Positions 1-9,543 of a stretch of 64,000 nucleotides of DNA are shown one piece after another. The first letter of the stretch is position 1. Every line of letters begins with the position of its first letter. The DNA is from Hydrogenovibrio crunogenus (GTDB taxonomy: Bacteria > Pseudomonadota > Gammaproteobacteria > Thiomicrospirales > Thiomicrospiraceae): assembly GCF_004786015.1 (NCBI RefSeq), contig NZ_CP032096.1, forward strand, positions 1,054,001-1,118,000. Reading direction: 5' to 3'. A program made the position numbers and the translations under genes. The notes below the pieces were generated by a model. It was not told where the DNA came from, searched no databases, and saw nothing but the letters and a program-made list of their open reading frames with translations.

Positions 1-1
1 G

Positions 2-1246
2 ATCTGGTCAAATCTGAAAGCTGCATTAATGAGTAAACGACTGACTTTTGAAATTCCTTCGTCCAGTAGTGTGGTGCCTTATCATTTACCTGACTATCCG
101 TTGGAAGTGACGTTAGTGTTGATTGGTCAGGCAGAGCATTTTTATGCCTTGCAAGAGCTGGACGCTCAATTCAATCGTTTATTCAAAGTACAAGTTGAGT
201 TTGAAGTGGAATTGGAAAGAACGTCTGAGCATGAATTGGTTTTAGCACAGCAACTGTCCAGTGAAGTGGAGGCCTGGGAAGATTTACCTGTGGTGCCTTC
301 GGCGCTGGAACGTTTGATTGAGTATGCTTCGCGTTTGGTCGAGTCGCAAGGGCGCTTGTATACCAATAAAGCAATTCTGCGAGATGTTTTAGCGGAAGCG
401 AATGCTTTTGCGCGAGCGCATGATGAACAAGAAGTGACGCGTGAGACCATTGAAGCAACTATTCAACAGCGGGATTTTCATACCGGGTTGATGGAAGATT
501 ATTACCATCGAGCAATTATTGAAGAACAGGTTTTAATTAAGGTCAGTGGACATCATATAGGCATGGTCAATGGCCTGACGGTTCTCACTATGGGGCGTCA
601 ATCATTTGGTCAGCCTGTTCGTATAACCGCACAAGCCTCTGCCGGGGATGAAGGTGTGGTGGATATCGAACGTGAAATAGAAATGGCCGGACCGATCCAC
701 TCTAAAGGGATGTTGATTTTGTCTGGGTATTTACGTGGCCGCTATATGAAGCTTAAATCATTAGGGTTTAGTGCCTCGGTGGTCATGGAGCAAACCTATG
801 ACGGGATTGAAGGTGACAGTGCGTCTTCTGCAGAATTGATTGCCTTGATTTCGTCGATTGCCCAAATCCCCTTACGTCAAGATATTGCGATTACCGGTTC
901 TGTGAACCAGTTCGGAGAAATTCAGCCGATTGGTGGGGTGAATGAAAAGATTGAAGGGTTCTTTAAGGTCTGTAAAGCACGTGGTTTAACGGGTTCACAA
1001 GGGGTTGTGATTCCGGAAGCCAATACCAAGCATTTGATGCTGAATGCGGAAGTCAGAAATGCGGTTGATGCCGGAGAATTTCACGTCTATGCGATGAGTC
1101 ATATTGATGATGCGTTAGGTTTGTTGTCGGACATGGCAGTCGGGGAAGAACAGGAAGACGGCTCTTTCCCTGATGGCAGCATTAATGCCCGAGTATTAAA
1201 AGCGCTTGAGAAGATGAACGAAAAACATGATAACGATGATGATTAA
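2..1246 (+). CDS. Lon-like ATP-dependent protease, C-terminal part (5' end outside window)
   Basis: The reading frame is open from base 2, and the residues before the first ATG (29) still read as a Lon-like protein (WSNLKAALM), so the gene starts left of the window and the ATG at 29 is internal. The visible part carries the end of the AAA+ region followed by the Lon proteolytic domain. The catalytic Ser lies in GDSASSAE (Ser codon 818-820) and the catalytic Lys in GGVNEKIEGFF (Lys codon 947-949), the Ser-Lys dyad of the family. This is the LonB-like (AAA_32) branch rather than classical Lon, judging from the GDSAS motif and the LQELDAQFNRLFK segment. The acidic tail (residues KHDNDDD) ends 4 bases before a convergent gene. 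Probable cytoplasmic protein quality control; substrates unknown. Confidence 0.9.
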   Translation: MWSNLKAALMSKRLTFEIPSSSSVVPYHLPDYPLEVTLVLIGQAEHFYALQELDAQFNRLFKVQVEFEVELERTSEHELVLAQQLSSEVEAWEDLPVVPSALERLIEYASRLVESQGRLYTNKAILRDVLAEANAFARAHDEQEVTRETIEATIQQRDFHTGLMEDYYHRAIIEEQVLIKVSGHHIGMVNGLTVLTMGRQSFGQPVRITAQASAGDEGVVDIEREIEMAGPIHSKGMLILSGYLRGRYMKLKSLGFSASVVMEQTYDGIEGDSASSAELIALISSIAQIPLRQDIAITGSVNQFGEIQPIGGVNEKIEGFFKVCKARGLTGSQGVVIPEANTKHLMLNAEVRNAVDAGEFHVYAMSHIDDALGLLSDMAVGEEQEDGSFPDGSINARVLKALEKMNEKHDNDDD

Positions 1247-1249
1247 CGC

Positions 1250-1783
1250 TTAGACGTTTTGTTTATTTTGACGTGCTTGCATGCGTCGTTCCCAAGAGCG
1301 ACGTACATGCCATTTCCAGAACATATGTAATCCAAAATAACTGCTGACTGCTAACACAGCTCCCACAGCAGCACTGCCTAAATAAAGCGGCAACCACAGT
1401 TCGCCAAGGGTCGTTAAAATCCAATTCCAGCTCATTTCAAAGTGTAAGCCTTCTTCCGCGGGGGTTCCGAGAATCCATGTGCCCACCAAGTAATTGAAGT
1501 AGAATATAGGGGGCATTGTAAACGGGTTGCTGATCCAAACCAGTGCCACACTGAGGGGGAGGTTGGCTCGGATTAAAATCGCGGTAATGGCGGACGTTAC
1601 CATTTGAGAGGGGATGGGAATCGCCATCCAAAATAATCCATTGGCAAATGCCTTTGCAGTATTATGTCGGTGAATATGCCATAAGTTTGGGTTGCCAAGC
1701 CATTTTGCTAAAAAACCTAACCCCTGCATATTTTTAATTTTTTCAGGATTGGGAGAGTATTTTTTGAATATTTTCTTCGGCAT
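1250..1783 (-). CDS. DUF2062 family inner-membrane protein
   Basis: This 177-residue protein has the DUF2062 pattern: a basic N-terminus, then HRHNTAKAFANGLFWMAIPIPSQM, a hydrophobic helix, and a conserved SNPFTMPPIFYFNYLVG segment, followed by a C-terminal membrane helix and a basic tail. About three membrane segments are visible. The molecular function of the family is not established. Its ATG (complement of 1781-1783) directly abuts the ATG of comEC on the other strand, so each gene's ribosome-binding and promoter region lies inside the other's coding sequence. No strong Shine-Dalgarno is visible for this start; a later start is possible. Confidence 0.85.
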   Translation of the reverse strand: MPKKIFKKYSPNPEKIKNMQGLGFLAKWLGNPNLWHIHRHNTAKAFANGLFWMAIPIPSQMVTSAITAILIRANLPLSVALVWISNPFTMPPIFYFNYLVGTWILGTPAEEGLHFEMSWNWILTTLGELWLPLYLGSAAVGAVLAVSSYFGLHMFWKWHVRRSWERRMQARQNKQNV

Positions 1784-4312
1784 ATGTTTCGTTACTTTGT
1801 TCTAGGGTTTGTTTGCAGTAGTTATGCCTTTTATCAATTGGCGAGTTTCCCGAGTTGGGGAGTTTTTGCTATCAGTTTTGCGCTGTTCAGTGGGTTGCTT
1901 ATCTTAAAATCGATTCCCGCATTGTCTAAAGATTTATTTTCATCTTATCAAACGGTTCTCAACCACACTTTAATCCATATTATTATAGGATTTCTTTTTG
2001 GCTTTATCTGGGTATTTTTACATTCTTTTTTGACAGCATCATTACCAAATACTGCTTATTTTACTCCTATTGAAGTTGAAGGCAAAATTCTCGATTTACC
2101 TCAAGTGCAGTCCTTTAACCATACTGGAAAACGTTCCCGGGTAAAATTTCAATTAGAGGTGATTCAGTTAAAAGAGTCGGTCCACAAAAATGCCCAGGCC
2201 TGGGCAATCTTGCCTCCTAAAATTCAACTAAGCTGGTATGGGGCAAGCACGGTTCCTAAAACAGGCGAAACTTGGCGTTTTAAAGTGAAGCTGAAACCAC
2301 GTCATGCGAGTTTAAATCCTGGCGGGTTTGATTATGAAACTTATTTGTTTCAAAAGGGCCTTGTGGCTAGAGGCTATGTGTTAAACCAAAAAGATGCCGC
2401 CAGTTTCATAGAAGACGGCGGGATGTGGCAATATCGCTATTGGTTGGCTCAGCATTTAAGACCGTTGTTTGAAAACAGTGACTTTAATGGTATTTACCGG
2501 GCATTGATTTATGGTGATAAAAGTCAGTTATCGGCAGAGGATTGGTCGTTGCTTCAAAAAACCGGCACCATTCATCTCATGGCGATTTCCGGGTTGCATA
2601 TTGGTATTGTTGCGGCTCTAGGGTTTGGGGTGTTTGGTTTACTTTGGAAACTCTTAATCAGATTCAGTAACTGGCAATGGGTTGCTCAAACGCCCAAATT
2701 GATTTTTGCTTCAATGGGGGCAATTTTTCTGGCAACGCTCTATATGGCGATGGCAGGCTTTTCTATTCCCACACAGCGCGCTTGGATGATGGTAATGGTT
2801 GTGTTGCTGTTTTTATTTATTCGCCGAAAATTTCAACCTTGGTCGGCTTTGTCTTTAGCGGCTTTTCTCATTGTTCTATTTGACCCACGTTCAGTCCTCA
2901 GTCATGGATTTTGGCTATCATTTATGGCCGTGGCGCTTATTTTTGCAGTCTTAAGGCATCCAAAAATTAAAGTGGCGCCAAACTGGCAAAAGATGATTGC
3001 GGTGCAATTGGCTTTAACGATAGGGTTGGTACCATTATTGGTGTCTTATTACCATCAAATTGCCTTAGCCAGCTTTTTGAGTAATCTGGTTGCGGTTCCT
3101 TTTGTCAGTTTGATTGGGTTGCCTCTGTTGTTCATAACTGTTTTGTTAAGTCTTGTTTCAACCACCCTGGCCAGCCTGTTTATGAATTTAAATAACTTTT
3201 TATGGCAAACATTGTGGTCGATATTGGAATTTTTAGGGGCACAATTTGATTATTGGGTTATCGGGAATATAGACGATTGGCAAGTAGGATTGCTATACGC
3301 TGTGCCTATTGCCGGGGTTGTTTTATGGCGCAAAAAACAACAGAGCATTCAGTTTCAGGCTCGTTTTAAATTGCTCTTATTGAGTAGCGTCATTATTGGC
3401 AGTTGGGCGGTTATTGTCTTGCCGACGTTGACACATCAAGTACCACCTCATGAAGTAAAAGTGACCGTTCTAGATGTGGGGCAGGGAGAATCAATTGTGT
3501 TTGAAACGGAAAACGCCGTGGTGGTTTATGATACAGGGGCAAAATGGAGTGCCAAAATGGACGGTGCGAAATTGGCCGTGCTACCTTATTTGAAATCGCA
3601 GGGTCACACTCAGATTGATTTATTGATCGTCAGTCATAGTGATATGGATCATGCCGGAGGCGTGGCCACATTATTAAAAGAGATGCCGATTCGAAAAATG
3701 ATTTCAGGACAGTCTGAAAAATTAAATGCTTTGCATCATACTCAGCGGTTTAGTGCCTGTCAAAGTGGTCAGGCCTGGTCATTTTCGGGGGTACAGTTTC
3801 GTATTTTAGCACCAAGAAGTGATTTGCCGGTCGCCAATAACGATAATGATGCCTCTTGTGTTCTTAAAGTAGAAAATGGCAAAGGGACAGCTCTGATTTC
3901 TGGTGATTTAACCCGCGCTGTAGAACAGCCTTTGGCACGTCAGGTCGGCTCTCTGTTACAATCAGATTTATTGGTTGCCGGTCACCATGGCAGCCGTACC
4001 TCAACGTCATTAATTTGGCTTAACACCGTCCATCCTAAGGAAGTGGTTTTTTCCAGTGGGTTTGCCAATCGTTATCATTTTCCTGCAAAAACGGTGATTC
4101 AGCGGCTTGAAAAACAACAAATTCTTTGGCGAAATACCGCCTGTCGAGGCGCAATTCAGTATAAAATAACACAATCTGATCAAGAGCCATTGGTATTTCT
4201 AGGTACCTACCAAGAGATGAATTCTAAGTGGTACAGAACGACCTGTGAAGCTTTTGATGGTTTAAAATCTAAAGCCGGGTTGTCTGTTGCTAAAGACAGT
4301 GAAACACAATGA
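1784..4312 (+). CDS. comEC: ComEC/Rec2 DNA internalisation channel
   Basis: The 842-residue protein has the full ComEC layout: N-terminal membrane helices and a DUF4131-type periplasmic segment (about residues 1-200), the polytopic Competence domain (about 220-520, containing the HLMAISGLHIGI motif), and a C-terminal metallo-beta-lactamase domain starting at VLDVGQGES. The metal motif SHSDMDHAGG falls at residues 617-626 and a later HHGSRTSTS supplies another ligand. It is the inner-membrane channel for single-stranded DNA in natural transformation. Length is normal for the family. It reads into lpxK 31 bases downstream, the usual proteobacterial neighbourhood except that msbA and exbBD are not between them. 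Confidence 0.95.
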   Translation: MFRYFVLGFVCSSYAFYQLASFPSWGVFAISFALFSGLLILKSIPALSKDLFSSYQTVLNHTLIHIIIGFLFGFIWVFLHSFLTASLPNTAYFTPIEVEGKILDLPQVQSFNHTGKRSRVKFQLEVIQLKESVHKNAQAWAILPPKIQLSWYGASTVPKTGETWRFKVKLKPRHASLNPGGFDYETYLFQKGLVARGYVLNQKDAASFIEDGGMWQYRYWLAQHLRPLFENSDFNGIYRALIYGDKSQLSAEDWSLLQKTGTIHLMAISGLHIGIVAALGFGVFGLLWKLLIRFSNWQWVAQTPKLIFASMGAIFLATLYMAMAGFSIPTQRAWMMVMVVLLFLFIRRKFQPWSALSLAAFLIVLFDPRSVLSHGFWLSFMAVALIFAVLRHPKIKVAPNWQKMIAVQLALTIGLVPLLVSYYHQIALASFLSNLVAVPFVSLIGLPLLFITVLLSLVSTTLASLFMNLNNFLWQTLWSILEFLGAQFDYWVIGNIDDWQVGLLYAVPIAGVVLWRKKQQSIQFQARFKLLLLSSVIIGSWAVIVLPTLTHQVPPHEVKVTVLDVGQGESIVFETENAVVVYDTGAKWSAKMDGAKLAVLPYLKSQGHTQIDLLIVSHSDMDHAGGVATLLKEMPIRKMISGQSEKLNALHHTQRFSACQSGQAWSFSGVQFRILAPRSDLPVANNDNDASCVLKVENGKGTALISGDLTRAVEQPLARQVGSLLQSDLLVAGHHGSRTSTSLIWLNTVHPKEVVFSSGFANRYHFPAKTVIQRLEKQQILWRNTACRGAIQYKITQSDQEPLVFLGTYQEMNSKWYRTTCEAFDGLKSKAGLSVAKDSETQ

Positions 4313-4343
4313 AATTAACCCTGTTTCGGAAAGAGAGAGTTTT

Positions 4344-5351
4344 ATGAGTTGGCCTACTTTTTGGTCCAAACCCCCTAAACAGTCTTGGAAAACTGCTTTG
4401 TTATGGCCTATGGGCAAACTGGTTTGCTGGTTTGCTGCGAGGCGTTTAAAACGCTTTAAAAGGAAGGGGCCTAAAAAGACTACCAATGCACAAGTTGTGG
4501 TGGTGGGTAATATCATCGTCGGTGGTTCTGGGAAAACTCCTTTTATTCAATGGTTTGGTAAGCAATTATCTGAGCATGGGTTAAAGTTTGGTATTGTCAG
4601 TCGTGGCTATGGAGGACAAAGCAGAGTATGGCCACAATGGGTTACTGAACACTCTGATCCTACTATGGTCGGTGACGAACCAGTTTTGTTGGCGCAATCA
4701 TTGCACTGTCCAGTGGCCGTTTCGCCAAACAGGCCTGAAGCCATTGCGTTATTGGAATCGAAATATGATTTGGATGTCATTATCAGTGATGATGGCTTAC
4801 AACACTATAAAATGGCACGCGATATTGAAATTGTGATGATGGATTCAAAGCGGCTTTTAGGAAATGGATTTTGTCTTCCTGCTGGCCCATTAAGGGAGTC
4901 AAAAAGGCGTTTAGCGTTAGTGGATTTTGTGGTGTGGAACGGAGGAGAAGTCTCTGAGTTAGCCAGTGAAACCAGTACTATTATGAAACTGGTGCCACAG
5001 CACTTCCGCTCCGTGGCTAATCCTAAAATGGTTCTACCGATTAGTAGCTTTAGGCATGAAAAGACGAATGCGATGGCGGGAATTGGTAATCCTCAGCGTT
5101 TTTTTAATACCTTATCCGAGCTTGGAATTGATGCAGAAGTGACACCTTTTGAGGACCATAAAGTATTTCAGCCAAGCGATTTTGACGCTTTTGAAAGCAC
5201 AAAACCGTTACTGATGACAGAGAAAGATGCGGTAAAATGCCGAGCATTCGCACAACCCAACTGGTGGTATTTAGAAGTGCAGCCCATGTGCCCAGCAACA
5301 TTTGCACACCAGTTGTTTCATAAATTAGGGCATTATGATTTTACGATTTAA
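4344..5351 (+). CDS. lpxK: Tetraacyldisaccharide 4'-kinase
   Basis: LpxK phosphorylates the 4' position of the lipid A disaccharide at the inner membrane. The 335-residue product has an N-terminal membrane-associated stretch, a Walker A-like [13 protein letters not shown], the SRGYGG segment, VGDEPVLLA, and [12 protein letters not shown], all LpxK hallmarks. The ATG at 4344 is preferred over an upstream in-frame start at 4287, because 4287 would overlap comEC and a purine-rich AAGAGAGAG lies just before 4344. It is the first of a run lpxK-trm112-kdsB-small membrane protein serving lipopolysaccharide synthesis. Confidence 0.95.
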   Translation: MSWPTFWSKPPKQSWKTALLWPMGKLVCWFAARRLKRFKRKGPKKTTNAQVVVVGNIIVGGSGKTPFIQWFGKQLSEHGLKFGIVSRGYGGQSRVWPQWVTEHSDPTMVGDEPVLLAQSLHCPVAVSPNRPEAIALLESKYDLDVIISDDGLQHYKMARDIEIVMMDSKRLLGNGFCLPAGPLRESKRRLALVDFVVWNGGEVSELASETSTIMKLVPQHFRSVANPKMVLPISSFRHEKTNAMAGIGNPQRFFNTLSELGIDAEVTPFEDHKVFQPSDFDAFESTKPLLMTEKDAVKCRAFAQPNWWYLEVQPMCPATFAHQLFHKLGHYDFTI

Positions 5352-5392
5352 TCTGTCAGAGACAGACAGCGAACAATAAAGAGAATGAGTGT

Positions 5393-5596
5393 ATGGATTC
5401 AAAATTATTAGATATTCTGGTGTGCCCCGTTACCAAAACCCCTCTGCAGTTTGACAAAGCTCAACAAGAGTTGGTTTCAACGGCGGCAAACTTAGCTTTT
5501 CCAGTGCGTGATGGCATTCCCATTATGCTGGAAGAAGAAGCGCGTATTTTGACAGCGGAAGAAAAAGAACGTTTTGTAAAACAAAAACGTGGCTAA
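5393..5596 (+). CDS. Trm112 family small protein (YcaR type)
   Basis: A 67-residue protein opening with [21 protein letters not shown], typical of the Trm112/YcaR family that sits between lpxK and kdsB in many proteobacteria. The family zinc ribbon is reduced here: only one Cys (CPVTK) is visible, as in many bacterial members. The [17 protein letters not shown] segment is the conserved C-terminal signature. The exact role is unknown; eukaryotic relatives activate methyltransferases. SD-like AATAAAGAGAATG precedes the start. Confidence 0.9.
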   Translation: MDSKLLDILVCPVTKTPLQFDKAQQELVSTAANLAFPVRDGIPIMLEEEARILTAEEKERFVKQKRG

Positions 5597-5620
5597 CCAG
5601 GTATTGAATCGGTAACTATT

Positions 5621-6400
5621 ATGTCTTTTATTGTCATTATTCCTGCGCGTTATGAATCCTCTCGCCTGCTTGGTAAACCCTTGATGGATATTCAAGGCAA
5701 GCCTATGGTGGAATGGACCTGGATGCAGGCGAAAAAATCAGGGGCAACACGTGTTGTGATCGCAACTGAGTCTGACCGGGTCAAGGCGGTTTGTGAATCT
5801 TTTGGTGCGGAAGTGTGCTTAACGTCCGAACACCACGAGTCGGGGACAGAGCGCATTGCTGAAGTAGCCAGTGTATTAGAGCTGAATGACGATGATATTC
5901 TCGTTAATGTCCAAGGGGACGAACCTTTACTTCCGCCGGATTTAATTCATCAGGTTGCGGAAGGGCTTGAAACTCACCCTAATACTCTAATGGCAACACT
6001 TTGCGAGCCAATTCTAGATGTGGAAACGGTCTTTGATCCGCATGCGGTTAAAGTGATTCGGGATTGTAATAACTATGCGTTAAATTTTACTCGTGCGCCC
6101 ATGCCCTGGTCTCGAGATACCTTTGGCTCTGAGCCGAAAACTTTACCGGGAAACTGGCCTTATCGTCGCCATATTGGACTTTATGCCTATCGGTCAGGCT
6201 TTGTAAAACGCTATGTAGAATGGCCTGTTTGCGCACTTGAACAAGTTGAAAAATTGGAGCAGCTCCGAGTATTGTGGCATGGTGAAAAAATACTGGTGCT
6301 GGACGCCCTTTGTGAGGCTGGTGTCGGTGTGGACACGGAACAGGATTTAATTAAAGTTCGTAGAATCATGGCGGAAATGAACCCGGATGGAGCACTTTAA
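5621..6400 (+). CDS. kdsB: CMP-KDO synthetase (3-deoxy-manno-octulosonate cytidylyltransferase)
   Basis: KdsB activates KDO with CTP for the lipopolysaccharide inner core. The protein (259 residues) starts FIVIIPARYESSRLLGKPL, the nucleotidyltransferase N-terminal loop, and contains VNVQGDEPLL (metal and sugar site), FTRAPMPWSRD and YRRHIGLYAYR, with EQLRVLWHG near the end. Length is normal (about 250). It lies 24 bases after the Trm112 gene in the same direction, consistent with co-transcription with lpxK. Confidence 0.96.
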   Translation: MSFIVIIPARYESSRLLGKPLMDIQGKPMVEWTWMQAKKSGATRVVIATESDRVKAVCESFGAEVCLTSEHHESGTERIAEVASVLELNDDDILVNVQGDEPLLPPDLIHQVAEGLETHPNTLMATLCEPILDVETVFDPHAVKVIRDCNNYALNFTRAPMPWSRDTFGSEPKTLPGNWPYRRHIGLYAYRSGFVKRYVEWPVCALEQVEKLEQLRVLWHGEKILVLDALCEAGVGVDTEQDLIKVRRIMAEMNPDGAL

Positions 6401-6610
6401 GTGGGAAAGTTGCTTAATATTCTAACGCTAATTGCAGTCATTTATTTTATTTACTGGATGGTCAAACGTCATTTTCGTCACCGAAAATTGGCAGCGCAAG
6501 GTTTTGAAATTAAACAGGAAGGGATTCGTCCCATTACCTTATTAAGTATTGTCATGCTGGTCATGTATGGTGCTTACATGCTGTACTTTGTCTTTCAAGG
6601 ATCGGATTAG
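6401..6610 (+). CDS. Small two-helix membrane protein, unknown function
   Basis: A 69-residue ORF that starts with GTG immediately after the kdsB stop codon, so translation is probably coupled. Two hydrophobic stretches (about residues 4-20 and 46-65) flank a basic loop (KRHFRHRKLAAQ), giving a likely hairpin with the loop in the cytoplasm. I recognise no family. Its position suggests it belongs to the lpxK-kdsB operon. A short convergent gap of 32 bases separates it from btuF. Confidence 0.6.
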   Translation: MGKLLNILTLIAVIYFIYWMVKRHFRHRKLAAQGFEIKQEGIRPITLLSIVMLVMYGAYMLYFVFQGSD

Positions 6611-6642
6611 TTCTTTATTTAGATGGTGCTTATAGATGGTGC

Positions 6643-7509
6643 TTAGTGTTTTTGTCTGGCATTATGTATCCGTTGACAAAGGTCGGGCAAATGATGGATT
6701 AAACGTGCAGTAGGGCGCTGAAAGTGATTGGTGTTGATTAAATATATTTGTTTGTTTTTAACGGCATTTATTTGGGGCCATTTCAGCCAGTTTTGATACC
6801 AAGTTTTTTGGACGGCAGTTTCTCCTCCCAGTAAAATAACATCTGGATTTCTTTTTAAAACGGATTCCGTATCGACTTCGGGAGCGAGAATTTTTTGCTG
6901 TGCAAAAATATTTTCAGCGCCACAGGTTTCAATGGCTTGGCTGATAAAAACTTGGCCATTAACAGTCATCATCGGGTCATCCCATATCTGATAGAAAAAT
7001 CGTATTTTAGTTAACTCTTGGTATTGCCGTTTCACCGTCGTTAACGTGGACATTAAACGGTTAGCCAGAGCGTCTGCAATTTGAGATGTATTTAGAAGTG
7101 TGCCGATGCGTTTGATATCGCGAGGAATATCACTTAATTTACGCGGTTCAAATAATTCCACTTTAAATCCAAGCTGCTGAAGTCGTTCAAGTACTTTGGA
7201 TTGATTGCTGGATTGCCAGGCCAGGATCAGGTCCGGCTTTAATTGAATGATTTTTTCCAGATTCAAAGCATTATAGGTTCCGACAATCGGGAGCGTTTTG
7301 GCTGAAGCAGGATAATTAGAATAAGCGATGGCCCCGACAAGTTTCGAACCGGCGCCTGCAGAATAAACCATTTCAGTCAGATGTGGGGAGAGGGTAATGA
7401 CGCGTTCATAAGGTGCCGCATTAACCCAATTGCTCCAGAGTAAGCCACTCAGTAACAAACTGAGTAGCCACGTTTTTTTGTCAAATGTACTAAAAACGGT
7501 TTGAATCAT
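6643..7509 (-). CDS. btuF: Periplasmic vitamin B12-binding protein (BtuF-like)
   Basis: A 288-residue class III periplasmic binding protein. A signal peptide (KKTWLLSLLLSGLLWSNWVNA) is followed by YERVITLSPHLTEMVYSAGAGSKLVGAIAYSNYP, a typical BtuF opening, and by KPDLILAWQ and NPDVILLGG, characteristic of the two lobes. It follows btuB by 3 bases and shares its cobalamin riboswitch. The BtuCD permease and ATPase are not adjacent; they must be encoded elsewhere or another ABC system is used. Start is not fully fixed: the signal peptide could begin at the first or a slightly later codon. Confidence 0.88.
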   Translation of the reverse strand: MIQTVFSTFDKKTWLLSLLLSGLLWSNWVNAAPYERVITLSPHLTEMVYSAGAGSKLVGAIAYSNYPASAKTLPIVGTYNALNLEKIIQLKPDLILAWQSSNQSKVLERLQQLGFKVELFEPRKLSDIPRDIKRIGTLLNTSQIADALANRLMSTLTTVKRQYQELTKIRFFYQIWDDPMMTVNGQVFISQAIETCGAENIFAQQKILAPEVDTESVLKRNPDVILLGGETAVQKTWYQNWLKWPQINAVKNKQIYLINTNHFQRPTARLIHHLPDLCQRIHNARQKH

Positions 7510-7512
7510 GAA

Positions 7513-9357
7513 TTAGAGTTCACCTTTCACACCCACAAATGCCTGAACACCACCTGTTGAGTATACATAATTCGGTACAGGATTGGTGGCAGGGTAATCT
7601 ACTACACCTTCAACGTACTGTTGGTTGAACAGGTTTAATACTTGACCATACAAAGAGACATGACGATTTACTTGATAATTTGCCGTCAAATCCGTCACAA
7701 AATATTCTCCAATTTGTGCCCCTTGCTGGTTATCGGCTGAATACGTCGTCCCCGTATAACGCGTCACTAGGCCGATTTGTGTTTGAGGTAAACCATAGTA
7801 ATCGAAAGTCAAGTTGGCGGTTTGTTCCGGGCGATAAGCTAAAACTTGATTATCTTTGTTGCGCGCATTTAACCAGGTTGCATTGAAGTTAACGTCTGTT
7901 GCGAGTGAATCAATGGCGCGCTGGTACGCAAATTCAACCCCTTCACTCAGAGTTTTTCCAGAAGCGTTGGCATAATAATTAGACGGCCAACTTCCTTGTG
8001 CCGTAATTAAATCTTGCGTGGTGCTTCTGAAATACGTTAACGTCGTATTGTAAATCCCTAAAGTGACATCGTACCCTTCAATCGATTCCGGTTTCAATTG
8101 TTCTGGATTGTTAGTAGAGAGCTGGTATAAAGAAGGAACATTATACCCTGTACCATAGTTGGCACTGACAAACGTGTTGGCAGAAAAATAGTTTTTTACA
8201 CCGATTTTGCCTGTCGTTGCATTTTCAAAACGATTGAAATGATCATATCGTAGCGCTTCAGTAAGCAGTAAGGTTTCCGTTATATGATTGGTGTTATTAA
8301 CCCCTATCCCTGTATTATAAAAGTTTCTTTCTTTAGCTATATCCCGATAATGTTTACTGTTCGCCGAGAGAATGAGTTGATCGGTTGAACGATAATCGAA
8401 AGTTGCCTGCCCTCCATATTCCTCAATAGACGCCTCGTATTGGCTGGTCCCATAACTGCCATCGTTTAAGGTGCGCTCTATATGATGGTCTTGAACAAAG
8501 AGTTTGGTGCTGATAGTTTGACCAGAATATAGATACTGCACCTGCCTTATCGTACTGTCATAAGCACTGTTGCTAGAAGTATCATCAGGGTTGGAGCTGC
8601 TATCATAGTCCGCTGTGGCAGAGATTTTATTGACAGTTGTCTCAAAGCGGTGGTTTTTGACTGGTGTCAGCCCTAATTGAAAGCGGACGTCGGTTTGTTT
8701 AAACGCATCGTTTTCAAACTGAGCTTGCGATTCATCATATTTTCGAATCGAACTGAAGCCATCTGTCGTATGTTGATTGAAATGTACCAGAAAATCGACT
8801 TTATCATTACCCGCGCCTAAAGTGGAACTGAGGCGTTTTGTATTAAAAGAGCCTGTTTTCAAATCAACTGAAGCCTGTTTACCACCTTTTTTAGTAATAA
8901 TATTGATGACTCCAGCCGAGGCATTAGCTCCCCATGTACCTGATTGGGGGCCTTTAATTATTTCAATACGTTCAATACCGCTTAATTGAATGTTAGCAAT
9001 GCTGGCACCAAGTCCACTTGGATCGGTAAGTTCAATACCATCTTGTAAGATTAACACTTGGCGATCTGAAGAAGAAGCGCCGCGCAAGAAGATCGAGGTT
9101 TGCTGTCCGGTGCCGCCTGATTTTTTGATGGCTAAGCCTGGGACGGTTTTTAAAGCATCATCCAATGTCTGATAGTGCTTTTGCTCAATTTCATCTGCGG
9201 TAATGATTGATATATTGGCTGAAACAGAAGGCGCTTTTTGTTCTGTTTTATTAGCGGAAACGACAATTTTATCGAGGCTTTTGGGGGTGGCATAAACGGC
9301 TGAAGCACTTAAGCAAAAGCCTAAAGTAAGAGGTAAAGACCTTATTTTAAAAGTCAT
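7513..9357 (-). CDS. btuB: TonB-dependent cobalamin receptor (BtuB-like)
   Basis: A 614-residue outer-membrane receptor with a signal peptide ending about VYA, a TonB box (DKIVVSA), a plug domain (IITADEIEQKHYQTLDDALKTVPGL; RGASSSDRQVLILQDGIELTD; GANASAGVINIITKK), then a 22-strand barrel region ending in YSTGGVQAFVGVKGEL. The BtuB assignment rests on size, the adjacent btuF and the cobalamin riboswitch just upstream. An SD (GAAGGA) sits 9 bases before the ATG and is part of a stem that could hide it. Confidence 0.92.
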   Translation of the reverse strand: MTFKIRSLPLTLGFCLSASAVYATPKSLDKIVVSANKTEQKAPSVSANISIITADEIEQKHYQTLDDALKTVPGLAIKKSGGTGQQTSIFLRGASSSDRQVLILQDGIELTDPSGLGASIANIQLSGIERIEIIKGPQSGTWGANASAGVINIITKKGGKQASVDLKTGSFNTKRLSSTLGAGNDKVDFLVHFNQHTTDGFSSIRKYDESQAQFENDAFKQTDVRFQLGLTPVKNHRFETTVNKISATADYDSSSNPDDTSSNSAYDSTIRQVQYLYSGQTISTKLFVQDHHIERTLNDGSYGTSQYEASIEEYGGQATFDYRSTDQLILSANSKHYRDIAKERNFYNTGIGVNNTNHITETLLLTEALRYDHFNRFENATTGKIGVKNYFSANTFVSANYGTGYNVPSLYQLSTNNPEQLKPESIEGYDVTLGIYNTTLTYFRSTTQDLITAQGSWPSNYYANASGKTLSEGVEFAYQRAIDSLATDVNFNATWLNARNKDNQVLAYRPEQTANLTFDYYGLPQTQIGLVTRYTGTTYSADNQQGAQIGEYFVTDLTANYQVNRHVSLYGQVLNLFNQQYVEGVVDYPATNPVPNYVYSTGGVQAFVGVKGEL

Positions 9358-9366
9358 GGAAATTTC

Positions 9367-9428
9367 CTTCGTGTAAATTTTTTTAAATTATTTAACGAAG
9401 ACAAAACGGCGGTTAATCCCTATTAACC
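9367..9428 (-). promoter_or_regulatory. Candidate expression platform of the cobalamin riboswitch
   Basis: On the minus strand two stems lie between the aptamer and btuB. One pairs GGTTAAT (9422-9428 side) with ATTAACC (9411-9417 side) and is followed by a short T-rich run, a possible weak terminator. The other pairs CTTCGT (9395-9400) with ACGAAG (9367-9372); the second arm overlaps the btuB Shine-Dalgarno GAAGGA, so it could block translation. Inner bases TAAAT/ATTTA extend it. Structures are read by eye only. Confidence 0.5.
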
Positions 9429-9543
9429 GTTAACAACGGGGTTGAATGCAAGGCCTCAGAGGTCAATCATAAGCGAAACATTCAGCGTGTTTTCCGTATT
9501 GCCCACCGCAATCGGTTTCTATGGGTGACTCAAAGAGTCGAGT

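Noticed and set aside
2195-2208. CCAGGCCTGG-like sequence inside comEC (also TCAGGCCTGG near 3763 and 27316)
   Set aside because: These lie inside coding sequence without A/T tracts and follow codon constraints, so they were not counted as the terminator element.
4287-4343. Upstream extension of lpxK
   Set aside because: Overlaps comEC, lacks an SD and does not match LpxK N-termini, whereas ATG 4344 has a purine-rich leader.
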